Part shown: piece by piece, positions 45,175 to 56,166 of the stretch | How the letters are laid out: each line of letters opens with the position of its first letter | Position numbering within the stretch: the stretch's first letter is position 1 | Assembly (NCBI GenBank): GCA_030278955.1 | Contig: JAOANR010000008.1 | Location: forward strand, 43,259,301-43,323,300 | Direction: 5' to 3' | Length of the DNA stretch: 64,000 nt | DNA from: Hygrophila difformis | Lineage: Eukaryota; Streptophyta; Magnoliopsida; Lamiales; Acanthaceae | Position numbers and translations under genes: made by a program | The notes under the pieces: model-generated | Database searches by the model: none | What the model was told of the DNA's origin: nothing | What the model saw: the letters and a program-made list of their open reading frames with translations, nothing else

Positions 45175-48100
45175 ATGCAACGGAGAAGGAGCACATTACC
45201 GGAGCTACCGTTCGATCTAGAAATAGAAAGGACCGCTCGCCAACTGAGGGCAGAAGCCAGAAGACGGAAGGAGCACGAGCGTCGAAGCCGCACTTCGCCT
45301 GAAACATCAAGCAGCGATCTATCAAATATGGCAGAAAACCAAAACATTCCCCCGATCTTACCCATAGACCAACCACCAAATAACCCTGGTAATGGAGCTG
45401 ACAGAGGAGTGGTAGAGCATCCTAATCGTGCCAACGAAGAGGAGAATCTACCAAATCCTAATCAGCAACAATACCAGCAATTCCACCAACAACCACCACC
45501 ACCTGTAAATCAATTTCACCAAAACCAAAACATACCAAACCAACAATACCAAAACCAAGCTTTCAATCCAGATCAATTCCAGAACAACCCACAAGATCCA
45601 CATAACTTCCAGCAATTTCCAAATTATCACCAACAGTACCAGAACCAAGCTGAACAAGGAAATCAACAGCAGCAGCAAGCAGCAGCAGACTTCATGCAAC
45701 CGATAGTGGAGCCCTATCTGGATGGACCTGGGAGAGCACATTTTCCTGCACGCAATTTCGAGCTCAAACCGGCACTCATTAATCTGGTGCAAAACAATCA
45801 GTTCTGCGGCGCAAATCATGAGGACCCTCATGATCATCTCCAGACCTTCCTGGAGCTCTGCGACACGATCAAAAATCAGGGAGTCTCTCCTGATGCTATA
45901 AGGCTAATGTTGTTTCCATTTTCTTTGTATAGTGGTGCCAGGGACTGGTATAAGTCATTGCCTATCAATCTGCGGAGCACTTGGGCAGACTTGGTGAGGA
46001 GCTTTTTGCTGAAGTATTTTCCAGAATCAAAGATTGAGGAAGGAAGAGCTAAGATTGGAGATTTTAAAATGAAGCCAGACGAATCATTATATGATGCGAA
46101 GGAGAGATTCTTGGGCCTCATCAGGCGATGCCCCCAACATGGGTACGCACCATGGGAGCAATTGAGGAAATTCTACGGAGGACTCACCCATCCATGGAGA
46201 ACAATGTTAGACGCCGCTGGCGGACGGCATTTACTCCACTTGCCTATGGACCAAGCTTGGGAGAAGATTGAGACAATGTCTGTCAACAGATCCATCCTAA
46301 ACACAGACGATAGGAAGGAGAATCCTCCTAGAAAAGTCTTTGCTGTAAGTGAAGGGAAAACGGATTTTGAAAAACTGCAAGAACAGGTAGCTGCGATACA
46401 GCTGAGCCAGGAAAAAGGGAAGGGAACAGACGCTTCTCAGGCAGGAACCTCATCAGACCAAGTTCAAACACAGCAATCGGGAGTTGTATGTGGACTGTGT
46501 CAGGGACCTCATCCAACTGACACATGTCAACAGATAGCTACCGAAAGCTGTAATTATGCCGGGAACTACCAAAATCGCCATCCCAACCTCTCTTATTCCA
46601 ACAACAATGCACTTAACGCGCATTTGTTGCAGCCAAATCAGCCCAACCAGTTCCAAAACCCTCAGCAAAACTTCAGACCTCAGAACCAAGGATTCGTCCA
46701 GCAAAGAGTGCAGAACTTTCAAAATCCGAATCAGAATTTCCAACCTCAAATCCAACAAAGGCCTAATCAGAACCAAGGCCAGAATTTCCAGAATTTCCAG
46801 CCCCAACCTGATCAGAATCAGCAATATAACCAAAGGCCACCATCTCGTTTGGAGAACCTGATGACTGAATTTATAGCCAACCAGAAGGATATAAATCAGC
46901 AACTGCAGTCATCAATCAAGAATGTGGAGACGCAAGTCACCCAATTGGCCAAGGAATTACAGAACAGGGGGAAAGGAACACTTCCGAGCAGTACTGAAGC
47001 TAACCCGCAGTGTAAAGCAATCACATTGAGGGGAGGCAAGACTCTGAAAGGAATTGTTGGACATGGAAAGGAGATGGCCGAGGAGGAAAACGATCTAGTG
47101 GAGGGAGAAAAAGGAAGTGAAAGGATCGAAGGAGGAGATGGTATTGGATTGGACAAGGACAAATCAGAAACAGCTATTTCGCAGGCTGAAGCTGCAAAGG
47201 GAGCTGAAAAGGGTAGGGTTGAAGGTACAACTTCCTTCTCTTTACCACCAAAAACTAATAATAATAAGTACATGCCAAGGGTGCCATACCCTGCACGTCT
47301 TAAAAATAAGGAGCAAGATGAAAAATTTAAAAAGTTTTTACAAAGACTGAAAGCTGTCGAGATCACTATTCCATTGGTCGAAATGATTTCAGAAATGCCC
47401 GTCTATGCTAAATTTCTTAAAGAAATGATTTCAGGGAGGAGAAAAGCTGAGCAGGAGGAAGTAGTGATTTTGAACAGTAGCTGCAGTGCCATTATCCAAA
47501 GAGTGCTACCGGAGAAGAAGGAAGATCCAGGATGCATTACATTGCCAATCCACATCGGGAAAACTAATGTTGGAAAAGGGTTGTGCGATCTAGGATCGAG
47601 CATCAACGTTATGCCACTTGCCATGGTGAAACGTCTTCACTTGGGGACAATTGAACCGGTTACAATGAAGTTACAGCTGGCAGACCGATCAATTACCCAT
47701 CCAATCGGAATCCTGAAGGACGTAATTGTCAAGACGGGAGGGACTCTCTTTCCCGTCGACTTCATTGTTTTGGATATAGAGGAGGATTATGAGATGCCAC
47801 TGATCTTAGGCCGCCCCTTTCTCTCAACCGGCGGTGCACTTATAGACGCTCGATCAAATCAAATCAAGCTCCGAGTCGGAGAAGAAGAATTGGATTTCAA
47901 CATGGGAAAGCTGCAGAAGTTCCCGTCTGAGGGATCATGTTCTATTTTTGATGTAATAGATAGTAGGAGTGAGGATGAGAGCATAGACTCTGTGACTGAT
48001 GAGCCGAGCAAAGTTTCAAAACAGGTACTGAAGCCTGAAGGTGCTGAGCAACCAAGGAGCTGCAACGCTGTCCACTTCGAGGATCCTATCTCTGGGGACC

Positions 48101-49044
48101 TTGAAGAATTCGATGGAGTTGAGTTCATCCCGGAGGAAGAGGAGAGCACTGCTGAGGAAGAAATGGATCCTGTACTGACACAGGATCCTGAAGGTAAATC
48201 TGATCTCTCTCTCCCACCCATTTCTCGCAAATTGCTGCCTTCCGTTGAATGCCCACCAGAGCTTGAACTTAAAATACTTCCGGATCATCTTAAGTACGTT
48301 TTTCTCGCTGAACATAAAAGATTACCGGTGATTGTGTCAGCCAAGCTGACACAAGAACAAGAAAAAGCTCTGGTAGACATTCTAAAGAAATATGTACATG
48401 CAATCGGATGGACCATTTCTGATATAAAAGGAATAAGCCCCTCTGTTTGCATGCACAGAATTTTAATGGAAGAGGAGTATAAGCCCTCAAGGCAACCACA
48501 AAGGCGTCTGAACCCCCATATGCAGGAAGTGGTAAGGAAAGAAGTTATCAAGCTCTTAGATGCTGGTATCATCTATCCTATCTCTGATAGCAAATGGGTT
48601 AGCCCAGTGCAGGTCGTACCGAAACGTGGGGGGATCTGTGTAACGACTAATGAGCAAGGAGAAGAAGTGGCGACGCGTCCAGTGACCGGTTGGAGAGTTT
48701 GCATCGACTACCGGAAGCTCAATACCGCTACCAGGAAGGACCATTTCCCCTTGCCATTCATTGATCAGATGCTGGAGAGGTTGGCCGGAAGGGAGTACTA
48801 CTGCTTTTTGGATGGGTATTCTGGCTATAATCAGATTGTAATAGCTAGCGAGGATCACGACAAGACCACGTTCACATGTCCATATGGAACTTTTGCATAC
48901 CGGCGCATGCCTTTTGGACTTTGTAATGCGCCTGCCACATTTCAAAGATGCATGATGTCAATTTTCTCAGAATTTATCGAAAAATGCATTGAAGTTTTCA
49001 TGGACGACTTCTCTGTGTATGGAGATACTTTGATGAATGCTTGA
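45175..49044 (+). CDS. Athila gag-protease-RT polyprotein, first frame
   Basis: 1,289 codons from the ATG at 45175. Basic N-terminus, Gln/Asn/Pro-rich region (about 60-190), gag domain from about 195 to 370 ([37 protein letters not shown]), CCHC knuckle [13 protein letters not shown] from residue 439, long Gln-rich linker, retropepsin with [12 protein letters not shown] (Asp805), then RT with [23 protein letters not shown] and the active site FMDD (Asp1277-1278). It ends at a TGA at 49042-49044, eight codons after FMDD; the rest of RT follows at once in another frame. One T appears to be missing at 49029-49031 relative to the family reading. No slippery heptamer is evident, so I read it as a mutation. 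Confidence 0.93.
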   Translation: MQRRRSTLPELPFDLEIERTARQLRAEARRRKEHERRSRTSPETSSSDLSNMAENQNIPPILPIDQPPNNPGNGADRGVVEHPNRANEEENLPNPNQQQYQQFHQQPPPPVNQFHQNQNIPNQQYQNQAFNPDQFQNNPQDPHNFQQFPNYHQQYQNQAEQGNQQQQQAAADFMQPIVEPYLDGPGRAHFPARNFELKPALINLVQNNQFCGANHEDPHDHLQTFLELCDTIKNQGVSPDAIRLMLFPFSLYSGARDWYKSLPINLRSTWADLVRSFLLKYFPESKIEEGRAKIGDFKMKPDESLYDAKERFLGLIRRCPQHGYAPWEQLRKFYGGLTHPWRTMLDAAGGRHLLHLPMDQAWEKIETMSVNRSILNTDDRKENPPRKVFAVSEGKTDFEKLQEQVAAIQLSQEKGKGTDASQAGTSSDQVQTQQSGVVCGLCQGPHPTDTCQQIATESCNYAGNYQNRHPNLSYSNNNALNAHLLQPNQPNQFQNPQQNFRPQNQGFVQQRVQNFQNPNQNFQPQIQQRPNQNQGQNFQNFQPQPDQNQQYNQRPPSRLENLMTEFIANQKDINQQLQSSIKNVETQVTQLAKELQNRGKGTLPSSTEANPQCKAITLRGGKTLKGIVGHGKEMAEEENDLVEGEKGSERIEGGDGIGLDKDKSETAISQAEAAKGAEKGRVEGTTSFSLPPKTNNNKYMPRVPYPARLKNKEQDEKFKKFLQRLKAVEITIPLVEMISEMPVYAKFLKEMISGRRKAEQEEVVILNSSCSAIIQRVLPEKKEDPGCITLPIHIGKTNVGKGLCDLGSSINVMPLAMVKRLHLGTIEPVTMKLQLADRSITHPIGILKDVIVKTGGTLFPVDFIVLDIEEDYEMPLILGRPFLSTGGALIDARSNQIKLRVGEEELDFNMGKLQKFPSEGSCSIFDVIDSRSEDESIDSVTDEPSKVSKQVLKPEGAEQPRSCNAVHFEDPISGDLEEFDGVEFIPEEEESTAEEEMDPVLTQDPEGKSDLSLPPISRKLLPSVECPPELELKILPDHLKYVFLAEHKRLPVIVSAKLTQEQEKALVDILKKYVHAIGWTISDIKGISPSVCMHRILMEEEYKPSRQPQRRLNPHMQEVVRKEVIKLLDAGIIYPISDSKWVSPVQVVPKRGGICVTTNEQGEEVATRPVTGWRVCIDYRKLNTATRKDHFPLPFIDQMLERLAGREYYCFLDGYSGYNQIVIASEDHDKTTFTCPYGTFAYRRMPFGLCNAPATFQRCMMSIFSEFIEKCIEVFMDDFSVYGDTLMNA

Positions 49045-51161
49045 CTAATCTTGCACAAATTTTGAAAAGATGTGAGGACACCAACCTAGTTTTGAACTGG
49101 GAGAAGTGCCATTTCATGGTCACCGAAGGAATAGTGTTGGGTCACCGCATCTCGCGCGCAGGTATCGAAGTCGACAGAGCTAAGGTCTCAGTCATCTCAA
49201 ACCTCCCATTGCCTAATTCAATAAAAGCAGTTAGGAGTTTCTTAGGGCATGCCGGTTTCTACCGGAGATTCATAAAAGACTTTTCTAAAATTGCCAAGCC
49301 GCTCACTAACTTGCTTTGTAAAGAAAATCCTTTTGTAATAAATAAAGCGTGTGTTCAAGCCTTTGACACGCTCAAAGAAATGTTGATTTCCGCTCCAATA
49401 GTGCAACCACCCGATTGGTCAATGCCTTTCGAGGTAATGTGTGATGCGAGTGATCTCGCCGTGGGTGCAGTTCTTGGGCAATATAAGGAAGGGAAGCATT
49501 GTGTAATTCATTACGCAAGTCATGCCCTGAATGAGGCCCAAATTAACTACACCACCACGGAGAAGGAGATGTATGCTGTGGTTTTTGCGTTTGACAAATT
49601 CAGACAATACCTCATTGGTACGAAAACCACAGTGTACACAGATCACTCTGCACTGAGATACTTGTTCAGCAAACAAGACGCCAAACCTCGATTAATCAGG
49701 TGGGTACTTTTGTTGCAAGAATTTAACATCATAATAAAAGATAGAAAAGGCAGAGACAATGGTGCTGCTGACCATTTGTCTCGACTAGAAAATGATAAAA
49801 ATGAGCTAGCCATAAATGAGAATTTTCCGGACGAGCAATTGTTCGCCTTGCATCTTCATGATCAAGCTTGTCCGTGGTTTTCCGATATTGCTAACTTTTT
49901 AGCATGCGGAATAACTCCACCGTTTCAAAGCAGAGGCCACAAAGCGAGGTTCAACCGAGATGTAGTTAACTACTTCTGGGAAGACCCTTACCTCTTCAAG
50001 CATTGTGCAGATTCGATTATCAGGCGATGTGTAACTGAGCACGAGGCTTATCAAATCGCTAAGAAATGCCATGAATCGGAATATGGAGGTCACCATGGCC
50101 CCACTCGAACAGCTCATAAGGTACTCGAGTGCGGTTTTTATTGGCCTACCATTTACGAGGATTGCAAAGCGTTTGTTAAAGCTTGCGACAGATGCCAAAG
50201 ACTAGGGAATATCTCCAAGAGGGATGAGATGCCTCAACAAGGAATTCTCACTCTCGAGATTTTCGATGTATGGGGTATTGACTTCATGGGACCATTTCCG
50301 ACATCTGATGGGAACCATTACATCTTGGTAGCTGTCGATTACGTTTCCAAGTGGGTTGAGGCTGTTGCACTGCCAACCAATGATGGCAACCAGGTCGTCA
50401 AATTTTTGAAAAATAACATTTTCAATAGATTTGGTGTACCCAGGGTGATCATATCAGATGGAGGAACCCATTTTGTTAATAAAGCATTTGCAAATCTTAT
50501 GAGCAAAAATGGGATTCTCCACAAGATCGGCACGCCTTATCATCCCCAAACCAGTGGTCAGGTCGAGGTCTCTAACCGCGAAATCAAACATATACTCGAG
50601 GCCACTGTGGGGACAACTCGCAAAGATTGGTCACGTAAGCTCAATGATGCTTTATGGGCATACCGCACAGCATTCAAGACTCCCATTGGGATGTCTCCTT
50701 ACAGACTCATCTTCGGAAAAGCCTGTCATTTGCCCATAGAACTAGAGCATAAGGCTTACTGGGCCGTACGAATGCTCAATTTTGACTCCCGAGTTGCTCA
50801 GAGTAAGCGCAAGTTGGACCTCAATGAAATTGAGGAAATACGTGCGCAAGCTTATGAAAGCTCGAGGATTTATAAAGAGCGGACCCAGAAGTTACACGAT
50901 CGTCGTATTAAATCTAAACACTTCTATGTTGGCCAGAATGTCTTGTTATTTAATTCTAGGTTGAAGCTATTCCCTGGAAAGCTTAAATCCAGATGGGAAG
51001 GGCCATACGAAGTGATGCACGTGTTTGAAAGTGGAGCTGTCAGGATCCGGACTGACAAGGGAGAGCTGGTGGTGAATGGACACAGACTGAAGGAGTATCT
51101 TGGGCAGTTCGACCCCGAAAAAGAAGCTCAGATGACAACAGAACCGGCTTATGTTCAATAA
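49030..51161 (+). CDS. Athila RT C-terminus, RNase H and integrase, second frame
   Basis: Open from the frameshift to TAA at 51161, with no internal stop. Numbering residues from the 49041 reading start: RT thumb ([26 protein letters not shown]), RNase H (CDASD near 134, [15 protein letters not shown] near 199), the zinc-binding integrase N-terminus ([14 protein letters not shown] near 345-380), and the catalytic triad Asp414 (GIDFMGPF), Asp473 (ISDGG) and Glu509 (GQVEVSNRE), with 35 residues between the last two as the family requires. C-terminus [14 protein letters not shown], then GQFDPEKE. There is no chromodomain, as expected for Athila. All catalytic residues are present, so the element is one base away from an open pol. 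Confidence 0.93.
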
Positions 51162-51262
51162 ATATTATACATATATTTACTTACTTTTTTATTACTTTCT
51201 TCATTTATTTTATTGGGACAAAGTATCCAAAAATCAAGTGAACATTTAGAGTACTAAGACTC
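51162..51262 (+). other. Short 3' end after pol
   Basis: AT-rich sequence between the pol stop and the internal PPT copy; no gene. Confidence 0.6.
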
Positions 51263-51282
51263 TAAATGTGAGGATGTTGATA
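51263..51282 (+). repeat. Internal copy of the PPT/LTR-start sequence
   Basis: TAAATGTGAGGATGTTGATA, identical over 20 bases to 56152-56171, which spans the true PPT and first bases of the 3' LTR. It marks a former or second LTR start at 51278, about 120 bp after the pol stop, where an Athila without an extra gene would have its LTR. Confidence 0.85.
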
Positions 51283-52170
51283 TTTGGAGAAAACCTAATA
51301 CCTTTTCATAATTGTTTTGCAGGAATTCGAGGAACCAACAAAAAGAAAGATAAAGCTTCCAAAAACCAGGTTCCCGGTTGGGGTAACATTATATTTAATG
51401 GAGGTTAATTTTGGAATTTAGAGAAATCTAAAATCCAGAATACATTCATAAAATAAAATTGTTAACCCAACCTAATTTATGCAAGCAATATGTTTTATAT
51501 TCTCATTCGGTGTAGATATGTTTGCTTTTGAATTCATATAATTTTTGGAAAAACCTAAAAATTTTCCTAAGTCTTGAATGTGGTATACTTCTCATTTCAA
51601 GAAAATTCGAATTAATTCGGATTCCTTGGAACATACCACATAAGACATTTTGCCTTGGAATTTTTCACTCTCGGATCAGTTAATTCGAGTTATTCTAGCA
51701 ATTCGAATTAATTCGAATTGCCATGAAAATTCGAATTGGCAACCAAGGCAAACAAATTTTCAGATATTATTTAGGCCAAGTAGTGCAATTCGAATTATAA
51801 GGCAATTCGAATTAATTCGAATTGCCTAACTAATTCGAATTAGCAGGCACAAGGCATTTTCCTTAGCAAGTGAGCAATTCGAGTTATTCTAGCAATTCGA
51901 ATTAATTCGAATTGCCTGAATAATTCGAATTAGCTCATTTCAGCCTTGTGCAAGTTTTGCCCACATTCTCAAGTTCGAATTGTGAGTCAATTCGAATTAA
52001 TTCGAATCGATCTCAATAATTCGAACTTGCTTGGTTTCTCTGTTTTTCAAGCCAATTCGAATTAATTCGAATTGGCCTGAATAACTCGCATCTCTCACAG
52101 AAAGCATCAATTCGAATTAATTCGAATTGATGCAATAATTCGAACTCCCCTTCCAAAATCCTTTATATAT
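51278..52170 (+). promoter_or_regulatory. Relic LTR U3 acting as promoter of the F-box gene (proposed)
   Basis: After the LTR-start-like TGATATTTGG comes a 330-bp AT-rich part, then seven AATTCGAATT clusters (about 51605-52145) of the same single-double-single design as in the real U3, then TATATAT at 52164-52170. Distances from start to array (327 against 333) and to TATA (886 against 828) nearly equal those of the real LTR, although sequence outside the palindromes is largely different. I infer a diverged LTR U3. Confidence 0.6.
51605..52145. repeat. Palindrome clusters upstream of the F-box gene
   Basis: Seven clusters; the best (51785-51842) holds single, double and single AATTCGAATT. 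The last lies about 20 bp before the TATA box. Confidence 0.87.
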
Positions 52171-52307
52171 CCGTGTTTCCCCCCCACTTCCATCACTTTC
52201 ACTTTTCACATTTCCAAAACACCCCTGTTTTCTCTCTCGCGAACCCTTTCCCCCTCGCGAAAACCAGTCGCTTATTTCAAGCTTTCCTCCGGCCAAATCA
52301 CTCGGAA

Positions 52308-54416
52308 ATGGCTTCTTCTTCGTCTAATCCAAGTGGGAGCAGGGGGTAAGTGTCTCTTTTCTATTTTCGCACTCGGTTTTCGCAGTTTCTAGTTTTGTCT
52401 CTTCGTATTCCTTGCGAAATCGGGGTTGGGGGAGGGAATGTGTTTCGTTTTTCATGATGGGAATGGTCGGAATGTGCCCGGAATGTGTTAGGTAGCTCGG
52501 GAATAAGGGTAGAACCACTAGGGCAGAACCTAGATTTTTAGGGCTTTTTGTGAAACTGCCATTGATGGGGTTCGAATGTTTCTGTGAAGGGAAGATCTTT
52601 TATTTTGAAAGTGAGGGTTGCAAAACCCCCAAAAATCTGAGTTGTTTGTTCTCATATAGTAGTTCGATGTTTTAGCCTTATTTCGCGTTATTATGTGGAT
52701 ATAGGGTAACAATGTGATTTTGTTTCTTAGTCGCTCTATTGCTTTGTTCAGTAGATGTTTGATTATGATGACTGAAAATGCTTATTGATGATAGCTACAA
52801 AATTTATGTTTTTAAAGCATGAGTTTTGTTGGTAATATTAGTACATACAGTAGTATAGATGGACCAATTTTGTCTGTTTGTTTTGGTGCTTGCATGTATG
52901 CTATTATCTAAGTAAATTGGTAATAAATGCTTTTGTCGGGTACATGCTTCCCACACTTTACAAACTCAACTCGAGAAGTCGACGTTTGCACATACGGAAA
53001 CATGGTATTACAGACAAAACCATGCCAAAAATTTTTCCAACACTTTTGGCATGGCATTTATGTATAAAAAGACAAATTTTCAGAATATTCTTTGTTTAAG
53101 TGTTTGATCTTTGTCAACTTGGAACAAGTGGGGAATACTTGTAAGGAATGTTTTGTTTTATTCCTTAAAAACCCACTTTCCAAAACAAAATCCAAATGGG
53201 GGACCACTTACACCCCCAATTTCATCAAATAAACAAGTCAACACCTTTTCATAAAAATCCAAAAATCACCTTTTGTATGTATGCATGTCTAATTTTTATC
53301 TTTATTTCTTATCTTTGGTCACGGTCCATTATACATACTAGTAATTGTATGATCTATCGCTTGCATTCGATTTTCATCATTAAGCTCTTATCTTCCCTAC
53401 CTCACACGATTTAAATCACTGTCTGAGTGATAAAAATCAAATTCCTTCGTAGGCTCAATAACCTACGAAATTTTCTCTTTTTGGTCCCGTGACCACCCAA
53501 AAACATCTTAGACTATTTATAGTCTAAGAAAAAAAAAAATTCCTAAGAATCCAGGATCCTTCTCTCTCTCTTGCTTTCCTTATTTTTGTTATAATAAGAG
53601 TAGATTTGATAATCTGACCACTTGGACTTTCATAGTGTGCCTCAAGTGAGACAGGTGCTAGAAAGTGAACTGTACTTTGAAGTGGCTGAAGGTATTAGGC
53701 TGAGGGTCTCAGACCTAATCCTCTCTGCATGTCTTTTCAGAGACATCATTCCCCTAGCACAGAACGAAGATCACGAGGAAGAAACCCAACTACTGGATCT
53801 GCCAGTGGAGCTCCTAGGAGAAATCCTCTCCCGCATCGGAGAGGATTGCATTAAGAAAGTTTGGAGGGTCAGAGGAGTGTGCACCAAGCTAAGGGACGCA
53901 GCTGATCTTCCCATCGTCTACAGAAGGTGTGAACTGGAAACCACCATTGTCAAGATGTGGGAGCAGAGGTTGGAACCGCAAAAGGAGGCACTCATGGCCA
54001 AGTGCGAAGAGGCTGGCAACTACAACCTGAAACTCATCCCAGCCCTCCAGGCATTCGGAGCAGGAAACGAGACCCTGGCTTGTGAGCTGCTAAAGGAAGG
54101 GATTGAGGACAACCACAAGGCCTCAATCTTTGTCAGAGGATTTATGCTGCTCAGCAAGCTGGACAATGAACAGGTCCAGCAAGGAATAGCGATGATCGAC
54201 AAGATGGTGACAGGCGAATCAATCATGGCATATGTGGGCAACCGCGTCTTTGCATGGTTGATGGAAAGCCTGGAGACTCCTGATCTGTTCATTGACCAAG
54301 GACCCAGAGTCTACTGCCAAAAAGTGCTAGAGAATCAGGATGACGAGGGAGATTACTGTTTGCCCTGCAGCCTAACAAACTTCGTCCATTGGAGCAGAAT
54401 TTTCTTCCAAGGGTAG
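52308..54416 (+). CDS. F-box protein (At2g35280/At1g67623-like), two exons, inside the Athila element
   Basis: Exon 1 (52308-52345) encodes MASSSSNPSGSR and two bases of a Gly codon; the donor GG|GTAAGT is a consensus 5' splice site. The intron (52346-53635, 1,290 bp) ends TTTCATAG with a CTGAC branch-like site about 20 bases upstream. Exon 2 (53636-54416) joins in frame; the frame is closed upstream by TAA at 53610, and exon 2 has no ATG before the F-box, so exon 1 is needed. The product is 272 residues: F-box at about 65-112 (LDLPVELLGEILSRI, VRGVCTKLRDAADLP); a Sel1-like helical part at 133-208 (AGNYNLKLIPALQAF, TLACELLKEGIEDNHKAS); and CLPC with HWSRIFF at 254-270, the order I know from At2g35280-like F-box proteins. 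Such proteins are presumed SCF ubiquitin-ligase substrate adaptors. No stop or frameshift is seen. It replaces the usual env-like gene. Confidence 0.78.
52346..53635 (+). other. Intron of the F-box gene
   Basis: AT-rich (T-rich on the sense strand, as plant introns are), no long frame, GTAAGT...ATAG boundaries. It is in the same orientation as the element, so the genomic RNA must escape splicing for the intron to persist through retrotransposition. Confidence 0.65.
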
Positions 54417-56151
54417 CGGGGAAAGATGCTGAAGATGGACGGAATCTGTAAAGATTCACTTTTGACTGGATCCACTGGAACCGTATTTTGGTAACGTTCT
54501 GACTGATCTCTGACGCTAACCTATCCAAGTGTACAACTTTGTCTGTATTTATATCTGGTTGTGATTAAGGTCGTGTCTGTATAACGAACCTTAGAAATAT
54601 CTGTTATGATGGGTGTACGACGTATTTTGGGCAGTCGTACCTTTATTGCTTTCCACAAGAGAATTTCGCCCTGAGTTCTCCATTATTTGAAAAAGATGTG
54701 TGACAGTCCAAGATGAATAAGTGACTGTCACGCCAAAAACAAGCTGTGACATGCTTGCATGATCACAGTATCTCTTTTTACTGCTTTCAACTAAACAAAC
54801 CGACATAAAACAAACATAAATCTGTCACCTAAATTCACATGTTGAATTTAGGCTGATGACGAAATTTTCAGACTATTACATTGGGATAAAACAATTAAAA
54901 ATATGCATGACATAAATTCTTGAAGTTTTGAGCTATAAAAATCCAATGATATGATCACTTGAAAGACTAACAAACTTTCATGTTGAGAATTTGATTGAAT
55001 AAGTTGTAAGAATTTTTCAAAGGTTAAATTTGAGAATAAATGTATGACATGATCAAACCGTCCCGTGTGAGATCTGAGCCGAGTCATTTTTACTCAATAC
55101 TTCTTTGATTGTGTGAATCAATTCGATTAAAGGGCACTAGAACTTGCAATTGGGACCGATTCAAGACCATGCCATATTCCCGAAATCGAGCATATGATCG
55201 AGGCACTTAGAAAAACCCAAAATTTTGGCTTTCGTTTGAATTCCAAACCCAAAAACATTTTCCCTTTAGGATCAACCAATCTGAGCCTTTAAGCCTAATT
55301 TTTCTTTGAAGCCCTCTATATTATTCCTAGCCTTACAAAAAGACCAAGAAAATCAAACCCAAGTGTATATGAGCCATCCCATCAAGGCATAGTAATTTTT
55401 GATCATCAAATATGTATCCATCGGTGTGCTATAAACCGATTCAAAAAAAAAAAAAAGAGAGAAGAGAAGAAGTTGAGATCTATTCAACAAGAATAAATTG
55501 CAAATGACAAAGCAAATTAGACAAAGTCTAATGTCATGCAATAGAAAAAGAAAGAAAAACAAAAGAAAGATAGCAATGATGATGATCATAAATTCTGCAA
55601 CATGCCAAGCTATGGTGGAATGGTGTCATATCACTCTCTAGCCCAATAATTCCTTTTCCTACCAAATGTTACAACCGTATGCCCCGTTATAACCTTGAAT
55701 AAGACCTCGGGATCTCGATTTGAAGAAATGAGTAGGTGGCGAGTTGGTCCAGTTGCAAGCTTATGGGAGAATTTAATTGAATTCGATCTTGAGTGTTAAT
55801 GATAAAAGCCAATCTTGAGAATGAGTGAACTTTCCAATTCTACTATATGTGAGGCTCTGCTTTGAATTGATTAATGATTCATGTCATGCTTAAATTCAAG
55901 AATTAAGCCAATGTGATTTTCTAGACACATATTCAAGAAGAATTAACAATAATGATTGACTTGTGTGTTCACTCAAGTGAGAAGTATCATTCCATTAAAC
56001 ACTGCAACCAAGAGAGTTTAATACTTGTAATTTTGATTGTCTTATCCCAATATAAAAAGAATGAAATTTCTGAGGCCACGAAAATGGATTGAATATGCAG
56101 AGTCCAAGCTCCTAGGAGCACTGACTCTGACTGCTCGGGGACGATCAGTAT
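54417..56151 (+). other. 3' region of the Athila element
   Basis: No gene supported. It contains the 3' untranslated part of the F-box gene (possible end near 54550-54600) and AT-rich sequence; 55200-55350 with repeated CCAAACCCAAAAAC / AAAAATTTTGG-like words is of a kind common near Athila 3' ends. Short frames here are not conserved-looking. Confidence 0.55.
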
Positions 56152-56166
56152 TAAATGTGAGGATGT
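56152..56166 (+). other. Polypurine-rich tract of the Athila element
   Basis: TAAATGTGAGGATGT just before the 3' LTR; the purine core is GTGAGGA. Its duplicate is at 51263-51277. Confidence 0.65.

Noticed and set aside
49020..49050. Programmed ribosomal frameshift in the Athila pol
   Set aside because: The shift is just after the RT active site, not at a gag/pol boundary, and no slippery heptamer is seen; a one-base loss is simpler.
53622..53635. Start of the F-box protein at the TTG at 53622
   Set aside because: Not an ATG; the predicted intron ends at 53635 and exon 1 supplies an ATG in frame.
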